Below are positions 8,945 through 18,188 of a DNA stretch of 64,000 nucleotides, one piece after another (position 1 is the stretch's first letter; each line of letters opens with the position of its first letter). The position numbers and the translations under genes are program-made. The notes beneath the pieces are model-generated. The model worked only from the letters and a program-made list of their open reading frames with translations. It made no database searches and had not been told where the DNA came from. This DNA comes from JAJRAN01 sp963827135 (GTDB taxonomy: Archaea; Thermoplasmatota; Thermoplasmata; Methanomassiliicoccales; UBA472), in the NCBI GenBank assembly GCA_963827135.1, contig CAWGZX010000004.1, positions 217,206 to 281,205 of the forward strand. Reading direction: 5' to 3'.

Positions 8945-9862
8945 TCAGCGGATGAGCATCAGCAGGATGGCCTTCTCCGTGTGCATGCGGTTCTCAGCTT
9001 GGTCGAAGACCGCGCTGTTGCGGCCGTCCATGACCTCGTCGGTGATCTCTTGACCGCGATGTGCGGGCAGGCAGTGCATGACGATGCAGTCCTTCTTGGC
9101 GAGCTTGACCAGCGCCGAGTTGGCTTGGTAAGGTTTGAACGCCTTCATGCGGTCCTTGGCCTCCTCCTCCATGCCCATCGAGACCCAGGTGTCGGTGTAG
9201 ATGACATCGGCATCTTTGACCGCGGCCTTAGGGTCGGTGACGAGCTCGAGGGACGAACCTTTCTTCTTGGCCATGGCCCGCGCCTTCTTGGTCAGTGTCT
9301 TGTCGGGTCCGTACCCCTCGGGGCTCGCGGCCACGAAGTCCAAGCCCACGATCGCCGCCCCGAGCATCAGGGAGTTGCAGACGTTATTGCCATCCCCGAC
9401 ATAAGCCATCTTCACGCCGCGGAACTTCTTCTTGTGCTCGAGCACGGTCATAAGATCGGCGACGGACTGGCAAGGATGCTCGACGTCGTCGAGCGCATTG
9501 ATGACCGGCACCGTGGAGTTCTCCGCCAGCTCCAACATCATCTTGTGGTCGAAGGCCCGGTACATGATGCAGTCGACGAAGCGCGACAGCACCTTGGCGG
9601 TGTCGGCTATGGTCTCCCCCCGCCCGAGCTGAAGCTCCTTTGGACTGAGGTTCAGCGGATGCCCTCCGAGCTGCGCCATCCCTGCCTCGAAGGAGACCCT
9701 TGTCCTGGTGGAGGATTTCTCGAAGATCATGGCCAGGGTCTTCCCTTTCAGCGGGAAGGCGTTCTTGAGAGCCCCTCCCTTCAACCTCATCGCGGATGCG
9801 ATGACATCCTCCAGGTCATCCTGGAGGTCGAGGATGGAGATGACGTCGAGCTTCATAGGCAT
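8945..9862 (-). CDS. argF: Ornithine carbamoyltransferase
   Basis: The 305-residue product has the carbamoyl-phosphate site STRTR (about residues 52-56), an ornithine-side motif around HPCQS, and HCLPAHRG near residue 275, which marks ornithine rather than aspartate transcarbamoylases. It makes citrulline from ornithine and carbamoyl phosphate in arginine synthesis. The length is normal. An AT-rich CTTAATAAAG about 30 bases upstream could be the TATA box, giving a very short leader. No other arginine gene is adjacent. Confidence 0.95.
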   Translation of the reverse strand: MPMKLDVISILDLQDDLEDVIASAMRLKGGALKNAFPLKGKTLAMIFEKSSTRTRVSFEAGMAQLGGHPLNLSPKELQLGRGETIADTAKVLSRFVDCIMYRAFDHKMMLELAENSTVPVINALDDVEHPCQSVADLMTVLEHKKKFRGVKMAYVGDGNNVCNSLMLGAAIVGLDFVAASPEGYGPDKTLTKKARAMAKKKGSSLELVTDPKAAVKDADVIYTDTWVSMGMEEEAKDRMKAFKPYQANSALVKLAKKDCIVMHCLPAHRGQEITDEVMDGRNSAVFDQAENRMHTEKAILLMLIR

Positions 9863-10026
9863 CGTTGGATAATTGGCGCTTTATTAAGTTTAATGTACGC
9901 TAGACGACAAAAAACCCTGACTTTATTGAAAGAAGCGAGCTCCAGCTACCCGCAGCTCGACCTTACGATATCCATATAATACCTAGATACATAATGAGAA
10001 ATTATTGCATTATTCGCCATTTCATG

Positions 10027-10042
10027 TTATCATTCCAGATAA
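10027..10042. promoter_or_regulatory. TTATC-N6-GATAA dyad, copy A
   Basis: This is a perfect inverted repeat that extends to TGTTATC-attcca-GATAACA. It lies in the 251-base intergenic region between argF and the zinc-ribbon membrane protein, about 40 bases upstream of that gene's TATA box (about 10083-10089). The right flank CACTGGAT is shared exactly with copy C at 23246. It may be an operator (inferred). Confidence 0.5.
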
Positions 10043-10113
10043 CACTGGATAGCCATTAAACATGTCTCATCCGCCCGATTGATTTATTAGCTAGAAGCTC
10101 CAAGTCCATCGAT

Positions 10114-10473
10114 ATGAAAGCAGGTATGGCTTTTTTGGTGGTCGGGGCTGTCTGCATCATCCTATCGCTTTTCGTGACTTGGTTCTTATTGATACCAGGC
10201 ATCATCTTCTTGGTTGTAGGTGCCGCGCTCCTTTATGTAGAGCATAAGGAGGAAAAAGGAGCATTGGACATTTCAAAAAAGGTTCCAGCGGATCAAGAGA
10301 AATGGCAATGTTTGAATTGCGGCTATCTGAATTTCGCTAATACCGTTTATTGTGGCAAGTGCGGACAGAAGAGAATTGAACAGGCGGAGAAGAATTGGTT
10401 CTGCCAAGAATGCGGTCGCGAGAATCAATCTGGCACGGTCTTCTGCGGCAAGTGCGGACAAAAGAAGCGGTGA
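10114..10473 (+). CDS. Membrane protein with double cytoplasmic zinc ribbon
   Basis: The 119-residue protein starts with two closely spaced hydrophobic segments (about residues 5-45) that form a membrane hairpin. They are followed by a charged linker and two zinc ribbons, CLNCG...CGKCG and CQECG...CGKCG. Ribbons of this sort bind zinc and often mediate protein contacts. The TATA-like TTTATTA at 10083 leaves almost no leader before the ATG at 10114. A dyad element lies further upstream. The function is unknown. Confidence 0.75.
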   Translation: MKAGMAFLVVGAVCIILSLFVTWFLLIPGIIFLVVGAALLYVEHKEEKGALDISKKVPADQEKWQCLNCGYLNFANTVYCGKCGQKRIEQAEKNWFCQECGRENQSGTVFCGKCGQKKR

Positions 10474-10622
10474 TTGTCAACACCTGAGCATAACGGCATT
10501 CCGTGATCACGTGACCAGGCTAAGCTGGTCTAGTGCGAGCTAGCCACGGTTGCACGGTCGATATTGTAAAGGCAAATGCTTTGAACCGAAAGGCGCATTG
10601 GTCCGCTCGTCCGGTGGTTGTG

Positions 10623-12401
10623 ATGTCTTTCGAGATGCGTTGGGACCTGAGCGTGCTGGTCAAGAGCGTGAAACCGGAGAGGATCAGAGCAGAGCTGGAT
10701 TCCATGGTCCGCGCAGCGAACGTGATCAGGGAGATCTATGCGGGCCAGGTCATGGGCATGGATGCCTCGGGGGTGAGGAAGCTATTGGAGAGCCTGGACT
10801 CCTTCGCCCTAGAATTCGATGGCGTGCTGAGCTATTGCAACCTGCGCTACTCCGCCGATTCCACTGACGAGGTCGCCAAGCAGCTTCATGACGCCATGCG
10901 CAACGCTTGGACCAAGGCCGGGCAGGCCTTGGCCTTCGCCGACGTCGAGCTGGGCAAGCTCCTGCAGCAGAGACCAGAGCTGCCTGGGGCCCCTGAACTG
11001 CGCAACTACCGGCACTACCTGGAGCGCGCATCATCGAGGGCACCGTACCTGCTCTCCGAGCGGGAGGAGCAGCTGATCATCGCCAAGGACCGCAACGGCA
11101 TATCTGCCTGGAGCCAGCTTCACAGCGATTGGCTGGGCACCAGGACCTTCCGCCTGCGCGTGGATGGCGTTGAGAAGGACATCTCCTATGGGGAGGCGGC
11201 GGGCCTCTTCAACTCCCCCGACCGCAATCTGAGGAAGGGTGCTTTCAGCGCAGTGCTAGAAGGCCTAGGAAAGGACGAGACCGTTTTCGCCTCGGCGCTG
11301 AGGGCGGTGAGCGCGGACCATCTGGATATGTGCGAATGGCGCAGATACCCCGACCCTTTGACACAGAGTTTGCTCTCCAATGATGTCGGCAGCGAGACCG
11401 TCTCCGCCATGATGCGGGTAGTGGAGAGGAACGTTGGCCTGTATCGCCGCTACCTCAGGATCAAGGCTAGGCTGCTAGACCTGGAGAGACTGGGCGGCTG
11501 GGACTTGATGGCCCCTCTGCCCTTCGCTGGCAATTCCACCTATGACTGGAGCGCCTCCCGGACGATGGTGGCCAAGGCCTATGCCGACTTCGACCCCGAG
11601 TTCGGGAGGTGGGTGGAGGAGATGTACGACCTGAGGCGCATCGACGGCGAGGTGCGGAAGGGGAAGACCCCTGGCGCATTCTGCCACACCTGGAACGCAG
11701 GCAAGAGCGCCTTCGTCCTCCAGAGCTATAACAACCGCATGATCGATGTCTATACCCAGGCGCACGAGCTAGGGCATGCGGTGCACGCCTATCTCTATGT
11801 GCGGGAGCAGAGCCCCGCCAATTGCGATGTCGGGTCTTGCATAGCCGAGTGCGGCAGCACCTTCGGCGAGCTGCTGCTGACCGAGAAGCTCTTGACTGAG
11901 GCGAAGGGCCGTGAGGAGAGGCAAGTGGCATTGGCCACGGTCCTGGACGAGCTGGGCATCGCCGTCTTCCTGGTGAGCGCGCGGTACTGGTTCGAGGTCG
12001 ACCTCTATGAGGCGATCAAGCGCGACGAGCTGCTGGACGGGGAGTCGATCTCCAAGCTCTGGACCTCCTGCCGGGCCAAAGTCTTCGGCGAGGAGCTGGA
12101 GTGGCTGCCAGAGATGCGCTTCGACTGGACCAGGCCGCCGCATTACTACATCCCGAACTACCGCTTCTACAACTACCCTTACATCTTCGCTCAGCTCTTC
12201 GTGTTCTGCCTCTACCGCTTGTACAAGGAGCAAGGCAAGGCGTTCGTCCCGAAGTTGCGCGTGCTGCTAGCGGCGGGATCGTCCCGCTCGCCGGCGGAGC
12301 TGGGGCAAGAGCTGGGGTTCGACATCACATCCGAGGAGTTCTGGGAGAAGGGAATGCTCCAGGCCGAGGAGTTCCTGCGCCTGCTCGAGGAAACGCTCTG
12401 A
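10623..12401 (+). CDS. pepF: M3-family oligoendopeptidase (PepF-like)
   Basis: This roughly 592-residue zinc metallopeptidase has the HExxH motif in AHELGHAVHAY (about residue 381) and the third ligand in the downstream AECGSTFGELL. The N-terminal helical region and C-terminal RPPHYYIPNYRFYNYPY segment match M3 oligoendopeptidase F. It cuts short peptides in the cytoplasm. The frame is open from a GTG at 10533, but the ATG at 10623 (MSFEMRWDLSV) is preferred because it begins where the family usually does. It stands alone upstream of tRNA-His. Confidence 0.9.
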   Translation: MSFEMRWDLSVLVKSVKPERIRAELDSMVRAANVIREIYAGQVMGMDASGVRKLLESLDSFALEFDGVLSYCNLRYSADSTDEVAKQLHDAMRNAWTKAGQALAFADVELGKLLQQRPELPGAPELRNYRHYLERASSRAPYLLSEREEQLIIAKDRNGISAWSQLHSDWLGTRTFRLRVDGVEKDISYGEAAGLFNSPDRNLRKGAFSAVLEGLGKDETVFASALRAVSADHLDMCEWRRYPDPLTQSLLSNDVGSETVSAMMRVVERNVGLYRRYLRIKARLLDLERLGGWDLMAPLPFAGNSTYDWSASRTMVAKAYADFDPEFGRWVEEMYDLRRIDGEVRKGKTPGAFCHTWNAGKSAFVLQSYNNRMIDVYTQAHELGHAVHAYLYVREQSPANCDVGSCIAECGSTFGELLLTEKLLTEAKGREERQVALATVLDELGIAVFLVSARYWFEVDLYEAIKRDELLDGESISKLWTSCRAKVFGEELEWLPEMRFDWTRPPHYYIPNYRFYNYPYIFAQLFVFCLYRLYKEQGKAFVPKLRVLLAAGSSRSPAELGQELGFDITSEEFWEKGMLQAEEFLRLLEETL

Positions 12402-12437
12402 GGCTCCAGACGAGGCGAGGGTGGTCCAACGGGAAAC

Positions 12438-12445
12438 ATTTATTA
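12438..12445 (+). promoter_or_regulatory. TATA box of tRNA-His
   Basis: The sequence ATTTATTA lies about 28-35 bases before the first base of tRNA-His, the usual distance for an archaeal box A element. Confidence 0.55.
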
Positions 12446-12472
12446 GCAAAGATGCTTTGAGCATCCCCAAAT

Positions 12473-12547
12473 GGCCGGGATGGGGTAGCCTGGTTATCCT
12501 GTGGGACTGTGGATCCCTAGACCCGAGTTCAAATCTCGGTCCCGGCC
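12473..12547 (+). tRNA. tRNA-His (GTG)
   Basis: The cloverleaf has acceptor stem GCCGGGA/TCCCGGC, a D arm with AGCCTGGTTA, an anticodon loop CTGTGGA (anticodon GTG), and a T arm CCGAG-TTCAAAT-CTCGG. The gene encodes the extra G-1 (12473) opposite C73 (12547), the identity signal for histidyl-tRNA. No intron is present, and CCA is not encoded in full. Confidence 0.95.
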
Positions 12548-12789
12548 CCTTTCACTTCTACGACCTGGATATCGCGTACGAACATCGCCAGACCCTGGCG
12601 GACATGAAGCCCGGAACCAATGTCATCATCTGCACTTTTGTCACCACCACTTAATCGTCGAGACGGTAGAGCGCCCTCAGTATGCCCCCCAAGGGGTCGT
12701 TGCTGAGGAGGGTCTCCCTGGTGGCATATCGGTCCTTTTCTGAGGGGCGAGATTTGATTCTGATGGCCTGGTGCCCTTCCCGTCAAGTT

Positions 12790-12805
12790 TTATCTATCGA
12801 GATAA
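12790..12805. promoter_or_regulatory. TTATC-N6-GATAA dyad, copy B, over the rtcB promoter
   Basis: The dyad TTATC-tatcga-GATAA overlaps the probable rtcB TATA box (TTTTATCT at about 12787) and lies 25 bases before the ATG at 12830. Binding here would be expected to block transcription (inference). The rest of the 282-base interval after tRNA-His shows no convincing gene. Confidence 0.5.
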
Positions 12806-12829
12806 TTATTGGTCAGGCGGAGCTAGAGA

Positions 12830-14283
12830 ATGACTTGGAACGGGCCGTTGAACAAGGTCGATGATTTCAGATGGGAGATCCCCCAATCCTACAAGAAGTG
12901 CATGCGCACCTCAGCGGTCATCTTCGCCGACCAGAAGATGATCCAGCACATCAGGGACGACAACGCACCGGAGCAAGCGGCGAACGTGGCCTGCCTCCCC
13001 GGAATCGTGGGCAAGTCCTTGGCCATGCCCGACATCCATTGGGGCTACGGGTTCCCTATTGGCGGTGTGGCGGCGATGGATGCGGAAGAGGGCGTGATCT
13101 CGCCGGGGGGATCGGCTTCGATATCAACTGCGGCGTGCGCCTGGTGCGCACGAACCTGACCGCCAAGGAGGTGAGGCCCCGCATCAAGGAGATCATCGGG
13201 CTGCTCTTCGAGAACGTCCCCGCAGGGGTCGGCTCCGAGGGGGTCACGGACGTGGCCGCCAATCAGATCGACGATATCCTGGCAGAGGGCGCGGAGTGGG
13301 CCGTGCACCGGGGCTATGGCTGGGAGGCGGACCTGGAAGCGACCGAGGAGGGCGGGCGCATGAAGAACGCCGACCCGTCCAAGGTGAGCAGGAAGGCCAA
13401 AGAGCGGGGCATACCTCAGGTCGGATCCTTGGGCTCCGGGAATCACTTCCTCGAGGTCGACGAGGTCGATGAGATCTTCGACCCTGAGGCGGCCAAGGCC
13501 TTCGGCATCGGCGAAAAAGGGCTGGTCACCATCACGGTCCACTGCGGCTCGCGCGGCTGCGGCCACCAGATAGCCACCGATTACCTGCAGGTCATGGAGC
13601 GCCACACCCGGGAGACGAACATGCAGCTGCCCGACCGCCAGCTGGCTTGCGCCGGGGTGCACTCCAAGCCAGGAATGGACTACTTCGCGGCCATGGGCTG
13701 CGGCGCCAACTTCGCCTGGGCGAACCGCCAGATGATCCTCCATTGGGTGAGGCAGAGCTTCGAGAGGAGCTTCAAGCGCTCGGCCGAGGACATGGAGATG
13801 CACCAGGTCTACGATGTCGCGCACAACATCGCCAAGGTGGAGGAGTACGACGTCGATGGCAAGAGGAGGAAGGTCTACGTCCACCGCAAGGGGGCCACCC
13901 GCTCCTTCCCCAAGGACCATCCTGACGTCCCTGCGAAATACCGCCACGTCGGCCAGCCGGTGATCATACCCGGGGATATGGGGGCGGGCTCGTACGTGCT
14001 CATCGGGACGGATAGGGTCATGAAGGAGGCCTTCGGGTCCACCTGCCACGGCGCTGGTCGGATGATGTCGCGTGCCTCCGCCACCAGGAAGTATAACGTC
14101 AACGAGATCCGTCAGGAGATGGAGGCGCGAGGGGTGCACATCAAGGCCAGCACCAAGGACGGCATCCTGGAGGAGGCGCCTGGCGCTTACAAGGACATTG
14201 ATGACGTGATCAACGTGGTCAAGGGCGCGGGATTGTCCAAGCCGGTGGCCAGGCTGAGGCCGATAGGCGTGATGAAGGGCTGA
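12830..14283 (+). CDS. rtcB: tRNA-splicing RNA ligase RtcB (one frameshift)
   Basis: RtcB joins 2',3'-cyclic phosphate and 5'-OH ends after archaeal tRNA intron removal, using GTP and manganese. The reading frame changes at a run of six G at 13105-13110: the first part ends in EEGVISPGG and the second resumes with IGFDINCGVRLV. Adding one G gives a protein of about 484 residues, the normal length. The motifs include the metal-binding Cys in DINCGVR, GSGNHFLEV, HCGSRGCGH and the guanylylated-histidine region CHGAGR. The break lies beside a catalytic residue, so a true mutation would be inactivating; a sequencing error in a G run is more likely. A dyad element covers its promoter. Confidence 0.9.
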
Positions 14284-14287
14284 CCCG

Positions 14288-14404
14288 TTAGACGAAGGCC
14301 ACGACGCCCTGGCCCCTTAGGAGGCGCTCTGGCATGATCAGCATCTTCCTTTCACCTAGAATAATGGACGAACTCCTTACCCGGTATTGATCGGAAAGGT
14401 GCAT
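14288..14404 (-). CDS. Possible small protein (38 aa), unknown
   Basis: A 39-codon frame from ATG 14404 lies 17 bases after the HD-hydrolase stop on the same strand. The product (MHLSDQYRVRSSSII at its start) is basic, with normal-looking codon use. No clear ribosome site is visible and no family is recognised. It may be a real microprotein or chance. Confidence 0.3.
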   Translation of the reverse strand: MHLSDQYRVRSSSIILGERKMLIMPERLLRGQGVVAFV

Positions 14405-14421
14405 GCGCTCTGAGGAAAGAC

Positions 14422-15735
14422 CTAAGCCAAAATCGACTTGGCCGCGGCCTTGGCCACCTCGGCCTTGTACCTCTCGGGGCAGGAGACCATTATGGCCCAA
14501 TCGAAGACCGAGCGCGACTGCAGCGCCTTCGCCAGAGGGCTATGGCGGGAGAGCGGCCTCACCTTGTCGTCGTCCAGGATGGGGACCTCGGTCTTTCCGA
14601 TGCGCGGCTCGGAGATGAGAAGCTCCCTGGATGGCATGTCCAGGATGACCTCGGACGGGTGTATCCCGGCGCGGGAGGCGATGTCCTCCTCCGCCTCCTT
14701 CCGACGGCGGTAGGGAGTGAGCTGCATCAGCCTGTCCATTTGGTCGTCGGTCAGGTCCATCATGGAGAGGGAGAAGCTCTTCTTGTAGAGCTCGCGGTAC
14801 TTGAGCTGGACCATGATCCGCCCGGGATAGCCGCCCTGGGCCAAGAGCTTCTCGCTCAGGCTACCGTCGTTATCGGTATGCAGGTTCCGGACTATTCTGG
14901 CGTCGGCCATCTCCACCGCCTTGCACAGCATCATCTCCGCGATCCGGACCGTCTTGTGGAAGTAGACCGAGGAGTACATCAGGGCCCTCGCCACCAGCAA
15001 ACCTTCGACCGCTACGACCCCTCCCTTGTGCACGACCAGGTCCCCGTGGTGCACTCCGATGGTCTGCAGGAGCCGGTCGAGGTCGATGGCTCCATGCGCC
15101 ACGCCGGTGTAGTGCGCGTCCCTGAGGAGGTAATCCATCTGGTCCGCGTCCACCGGTCCGTGGATCATCTGATGCAGGTAATTGTCCTGACCGAAATGGG
15201 CTTGGCCCTCCTCGATCTCGAGCACGCTCTGGCCAGGGACGTCCGGTCCCACCGGGGAGACGACGAGGTCCGCCACTCTCTCTGGAGATATGCCCTCCTC
15301 TTCCAGGACCTCCTGCGCCGAGGAGGTGTCCTGCAAGAGCCTCATCTCTCCGTCGGAGAAGGAGCGCAGCTCGCCCTTGATCATCGATTGCGAGAGGTCG
15401 ATATGGTCCACCCCGAGGCGGTCCGCCATGACCTCTTCGAGCGTGTGGGAGAAAGGAGGATGCCCCAGGTCGTGGAGCAGGGCCGCCGCCAGCACCTCAT
15501 TCCGCTCGTCGGGCCTGAGGCGAAGGGAGTCCGCCATCTTCGAAGCGATATGGAACGTGCCAAGGGAGTGCTCCAGCCGGGTATGATTCGCCCCGGGGAA
15601 GACCAGGTGCGCGAGGCCTAGCTGGTGCACACCATGCAGCCTCTGCATCTCCGGACGCCCGAGCAGGCGGAGGAACACCCCGTCCACCCTTACGCTGCCA
15701 TGGACGCTGTCGTGAATGACCTTAAAGCCTGGCAC
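14422..15735 (-). CDS. HD-domain phosphohydrolase (dGTPase/SAMHD1-like)
   Basis: The 437-residue protein has the HD signature split as HTRLEHSLGT (about residues 51-60), AALLHDLGHPPFSH (about 85-98) and DADQMDYLLRDA near 190. This is the layout of the SAMHD1/YwfO group of HD proteins, which hydrolyse dNTPs or related phosphate esters. The N-terminal KVIHDSVHGSVRVDG is characteristic of the same group. It is convergent with rtcB. The substrate is not certain. Confidence 0.85.
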   Translation of the reverse strand: MPGFKVIHDSVHGSVRVDGVFLRLLGRPEMQRLHGVHQLGLAHLVFPGANHTRLEHSLGTFHIASKMADSLRLRPDERNEVLAAALLHDLGHPPFSHTLEEVMADRLGVDHIDLSQSMIKGELRSFSDGEMRLLQDTSSAQEVLEEEGISPERVADLVVSPVGPDVPGQSVLEIEEGQAHFGQDNYLHQMIHGPVDADQMDYLLRDAHYTGVAHGAIDLDRLLQTIGVHHGDLVVHKGGVVAVEGLLVARALMYSSVYFHKTVRIAEMMLCKAVEMADARIVRNLHTDNDGSLSEKLLAQGGYPGRIMVQLKYRELYKKSFSLSMMDLTDDQMDRLMQLTPYRRRKEAEEDIASRAGIHPSEVILDMPSRELLISEPRIGKTEVPILDDDKVRPLSRHSPLAKALQSRSVFDWAIMVSCPERYKAEVAKAAAKSILA

Positions 15736-15806
15736 TGGAACAAAATATGTTCGCGCCTATAAAATGATGAGTGTATGATATAAGAGAAAAGGATTCTAGG
15801 GGCGGC

Positions 15807-16187
15807 CTAAGCGAAGCCGCCTTTGATCTTGTGCCTATCGATCTTCAGGCCATTGGGGGCCACGATTATCATGTTGTGCCCAATCGCCGCCACATCCCCA
15901 TTGGTGTCCCTTGCGACCGCCTTGAGCTCGTTGGTGATCCGCTTCAGGGTCAGCTCGTCATTGGCAATGGCCGAGTAGTCGATTATGACTATATTGCCAG
16001 AGTAGGCCGGCTGCACCACCGGGTTGAGGTCCTCATAGCGGTAGATCTCAGCAATCTTGATCATTCCCTTCCCGGCGAGCGGGCTCTCCTCGTCGAAGTT
16101 CAGCGCTCCAAGGTCGATGTATTGGTCAGCCTCGACGGCCTGAACGTCCTCCTTGCTACGGATAAAAGGCTTCTTAAGCAGCGACAT
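15807..16187 (-). CDS. sepF: Archaeal SepF-like cell division protein
   Basis: The 126-residue protein matches archaeal SepF. It has a short N-terminal segment (MSLLKKPFIRS), a linker and a C-terminal core with NIVIIDYSAIANDELTLKRI and GDVAAIGHNMIIVAPNGLKI. Archaeal SepF anchors FtsZ to the membrane during division. It forms a minus-strand run with the PUA and zinc-ribbon genes, although the gaps (about 100 and 32 bases) allow separate promoters. No ftsZ is in the window. Confidence 0.8.
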   Translation of the reverse strand: MSLLKKPFIRSKEDVQAVEADQYIDLGALNFDEESPLAGKGMIKIAEIYRYEDLNPVVQPAYSGNIVIIDYSAIANDELTLKRITNELKAVARDTNGDVAAIGHNMIIVAPNGLKIDRHKIKGGFA

Positions 16188-16295
16188 ACCATCCCTCTGT
16201 GTTGGTATCTTTTGCTCAGTATTTAAAGTTTTGATGATGTGGCTTGCTCTAGAAAATCGGTGTGCGAACGAGCATTATCTCTTCGGAACCGAGGC

Positions 16296-16790
16296 TTAGT
16301 CCTCTTCCAACTTCCAAAGCTTGTCGCCGACAAACAGTATGCTCTTGATGGCCTTCCCTGGCTTCTTGGCCGTCATCTCGCTACCCGTTACCAAGGCCTT
16401 ACCTATAGCCAGCGGCTTCTTGTTCTTCTCGTCCCTGACCCATACCATGTCGCCGGGTTTCAGGTCCTCGTCCGCCTCCACGATGCCCGGCCCCATGACG
16501 TCAGCTCCATTGATGACGAAGCGCACTGCGCCCATGTCCACGGTGACGAAGGCCTTCGTCGCTTTGTATTTAAGAAACCCTCGAACCGTGAGGAACGCCT
16601 GGCCCTGTAGAACGAACGCGTCAATCTCCCCGTCGACAAAGATCAAGGCCATATCGGAACTCTCGGCCTGGTCCACGGTGTCCCCGACCGCGAAAACTGG
16701 AACGCCCACCTTGGCGGAGATCTCCTCGCTCAAGGCCTTCACCTCCTTCTCCCGCAGGCGCTTCCTCTTCCTGACTCTGAGCTCTGACAT
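16296..16790 (-). CDS. PUA-domain RNA-binding protein (DUF1947/MCT-1-like)
   Basis: The 164-residue protein begins with a basic helix (MSELRVRKRKRLREKEVK) and an N-terminal domain with VPVFAVGDTVDQAE. A C-terminal PUA domain (about residues 80-160) follows, containing VDMGAVRFVINGADVMGPGI and GKAL. This is the arrangement of archaeal relatives of MCT-1/Tma20, which bind RNA and act in translation. It is probably cotranscribed with the zinc-ribbon gene 32 bases upstream. Confidence 0.85.
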   Translation of the reverse strand: MSELRVRKRKRLREKEVKALSEEISAKVGVPVFAVGDTVDQAESSDMALIFVDGEIDAFVLQGQAFLTVRGFLKYKATKAFVTVDMGAVRFVINGADVMGPGIVEADEDLKPGDMVWVRDEKNKKPLAIGKALVTGSEMTAKKPGKAIKSILFVGDKLWKLEED

Positions 16791-16822
16791 GTGCCCCTAC
16801 CCGCGAGGTTGGAAGTGCTCTC

Positions 16823-17209
16823 TCACTTCTTCTTCTTTCCGAAGAGCCTGCCCAGGCCGCGCTTGCCCTCGTCATCCTTCTTCTCTTCCTTGGCCTTCTC
16901 GGAGGCGACCGCTTCCTCGGCCACCGAGGAAAGCTGACCTTGCTGGGTCTTCATTTCCGGCTTTGGCTGCTCTGGCTCCTCTTTTAAGGAGTGCTTGATA
17001 GGTGCGGCCTCGACCTTCGGTTCGGAAGATGAGGTCTGCGGTTTGGGCTCGGACCTTATCGCGGATTGCTTCCCGGTCGCTAGAGCCTCAGCGACCATCT
17101 CGAGGTCGTCGAAGCTAGCCATCTTCAGGTCAGCGCCACAATGCGGACATACGTTAGCGCTGGAGGGGGCCATGCGGTCACATACTGGGCATTCAATCTC
17201 GTAACTCAT
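16823..17209 (-). CDS. Zinc-ribbon protein with disordered charged tail
   Basis: The 128-residue protein has an N-terminal zinc ribbon (CPVCDR...CPHCGADL, residues about 7-27), a low-complexity middle rich in Lys, Glu, Pro and Ser, and a tail ending in LGRLFGKKKK. There is no membrane segment. It heads a minus-strand run with the PUA and sepF genes. Its function is unknown. Confidence 0.7.
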   Translation of the reverse strand: MSYEIECPVCDRMAPSSANVCPHCGADLKMASFDDLEMVAEALATGKQSAIRSEPKPQTSSSEPKVEAAPIKHSLKEEPEQPKPEMKTQQGQLSSVAEEAVASEKAKEEKKDDEGKRGLGRLFGKKKK

Positions 17210-17486
17210 CGACGCACTATGTGTTCCGATGCGGTTTTACCATATAAAGATTGTTGGCTGGATGCCATTGCGCGAAGACAGGGCCATATGGTCTTTTTCT
17301 CTCTAAAGAACGCCAAGAAAACGACCATGCATTATGAGGCGTTTTTCTTATTCATCTCCCAAATTTTTAATATCGACCATCCCCTAACAATTCATGGGAA
17401 GTTGGAGCAGCGTCTGAGCTTGCTCCTTAGCCGATTCATGCGTTCGATGAAATGAATCGAAGATCGGGTCATAGGGGTCGATAACG

Positions 17487-18017
17487 GTGGCAAAGGATAG
17501 CTTCGGAGGATATGGTGGACGTACGGCTACAGCCTCAAAAGGACCAATTTTCTTCTTCGCGATATTCATGGCGATAGGTCTGATAGCAATGGCTGTGGGG
17601 ATCATGTTGTACACAGATGCGCAGGAAGTGAAGGAATGGTCGCAGACTACGGGTACGATAAGCTATACAAACATCAGGTCGGAGTGGCAATCGGGGAGCC
17701 ATGATAGTCCAGGCCATTACGTGTACTACCCCGTGGTGGAATATCACTATATTGTGGACGGACAGACCTTTTTTTGCAGCACCATTTCTAAGATGACCAG
17801 TGGATCCAGCGACATCGGTTATGCCCAGAGCTTCATCAACAGTAATCCATTAGGGTCCCAGGTCACGGTCTACTATAATCCAGATAATCCGAGCGAAGCC
17901 GTTCTGCAGATGAATGGCGACCTCGAGCTCATGGTGCCTTTGTTGCTCGGTGTGGTATTCACGCTCATCGGGGCGTCCGGAGTTATTTACTTCTATAGAA
18001 AAGGGAAGGGTGGCTAG
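17487..18017 (+). CDS. DUF3592-type membrane protein
   Basis: The 176-residue protein has a membrane segment near residues 20-42 and another near 148-170. They flank an extracytoplasmic beta domain with YYPVVEYHYIVDG and VTVYYNPDNPSEAVL, the hallmark strands of DUF3592. The start is a GTG at 17487 with AGGGG about 9 bases upstream. The 277 bases before it hold AT-rich promoter-like sequence and no convincing gene. The molecular role of the family is unknown. Confidence 0.75.
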   Translation: MAKDSFGGYGGRTATASKGPIFFFAIFMAIGLIAMAVGIMLYTDAQEVKEWSQTTGTISYTNIRSEWQSGSHDSPGHYVYYPVVEYHYIVDGQTFFCSTISKMTSGSSDIGYAQSFINSNPLGSQVTVYYNPDNPSEAVLQMNGDLELMVPLLLGVVFTLIGASGVIYFYRKGKGG

Positions 18018-18188
18018 CCTTCTCATTTCTTATTTTACGAGAAGGGTGGTATGGGTCGGATATGGTCAGTTATCACATCAGGGCAAAATTTGACATCAAA
18101 TCAATCTAAGAGTTTCGGGGACTATGCAATTCGCAGTCCGTCGACCTCAAACAAGTAATAATATGGATGAGAGCAATCGAGGGTAACG

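Noticed and set aside
9894..9980. A 28-codon plus-strand frame (MYARRQKTL) next to argF
   Set aside because: It lacks a ribosome site and overlaps the argF promoter region.
12651..12782. A minus-strand open frame of 44 codons with coding-like use after tRNA-His
   Set aside because: It has no ATG, GTG or useful TTG start and is closed upstream by TGA; at most a gene remnant.
17300..17455. A plus-strand frame of about 40 codons before the DUF3592 gene
   Set aside because: It covers AT-rich promoter-like sequence and has no ribosome site.
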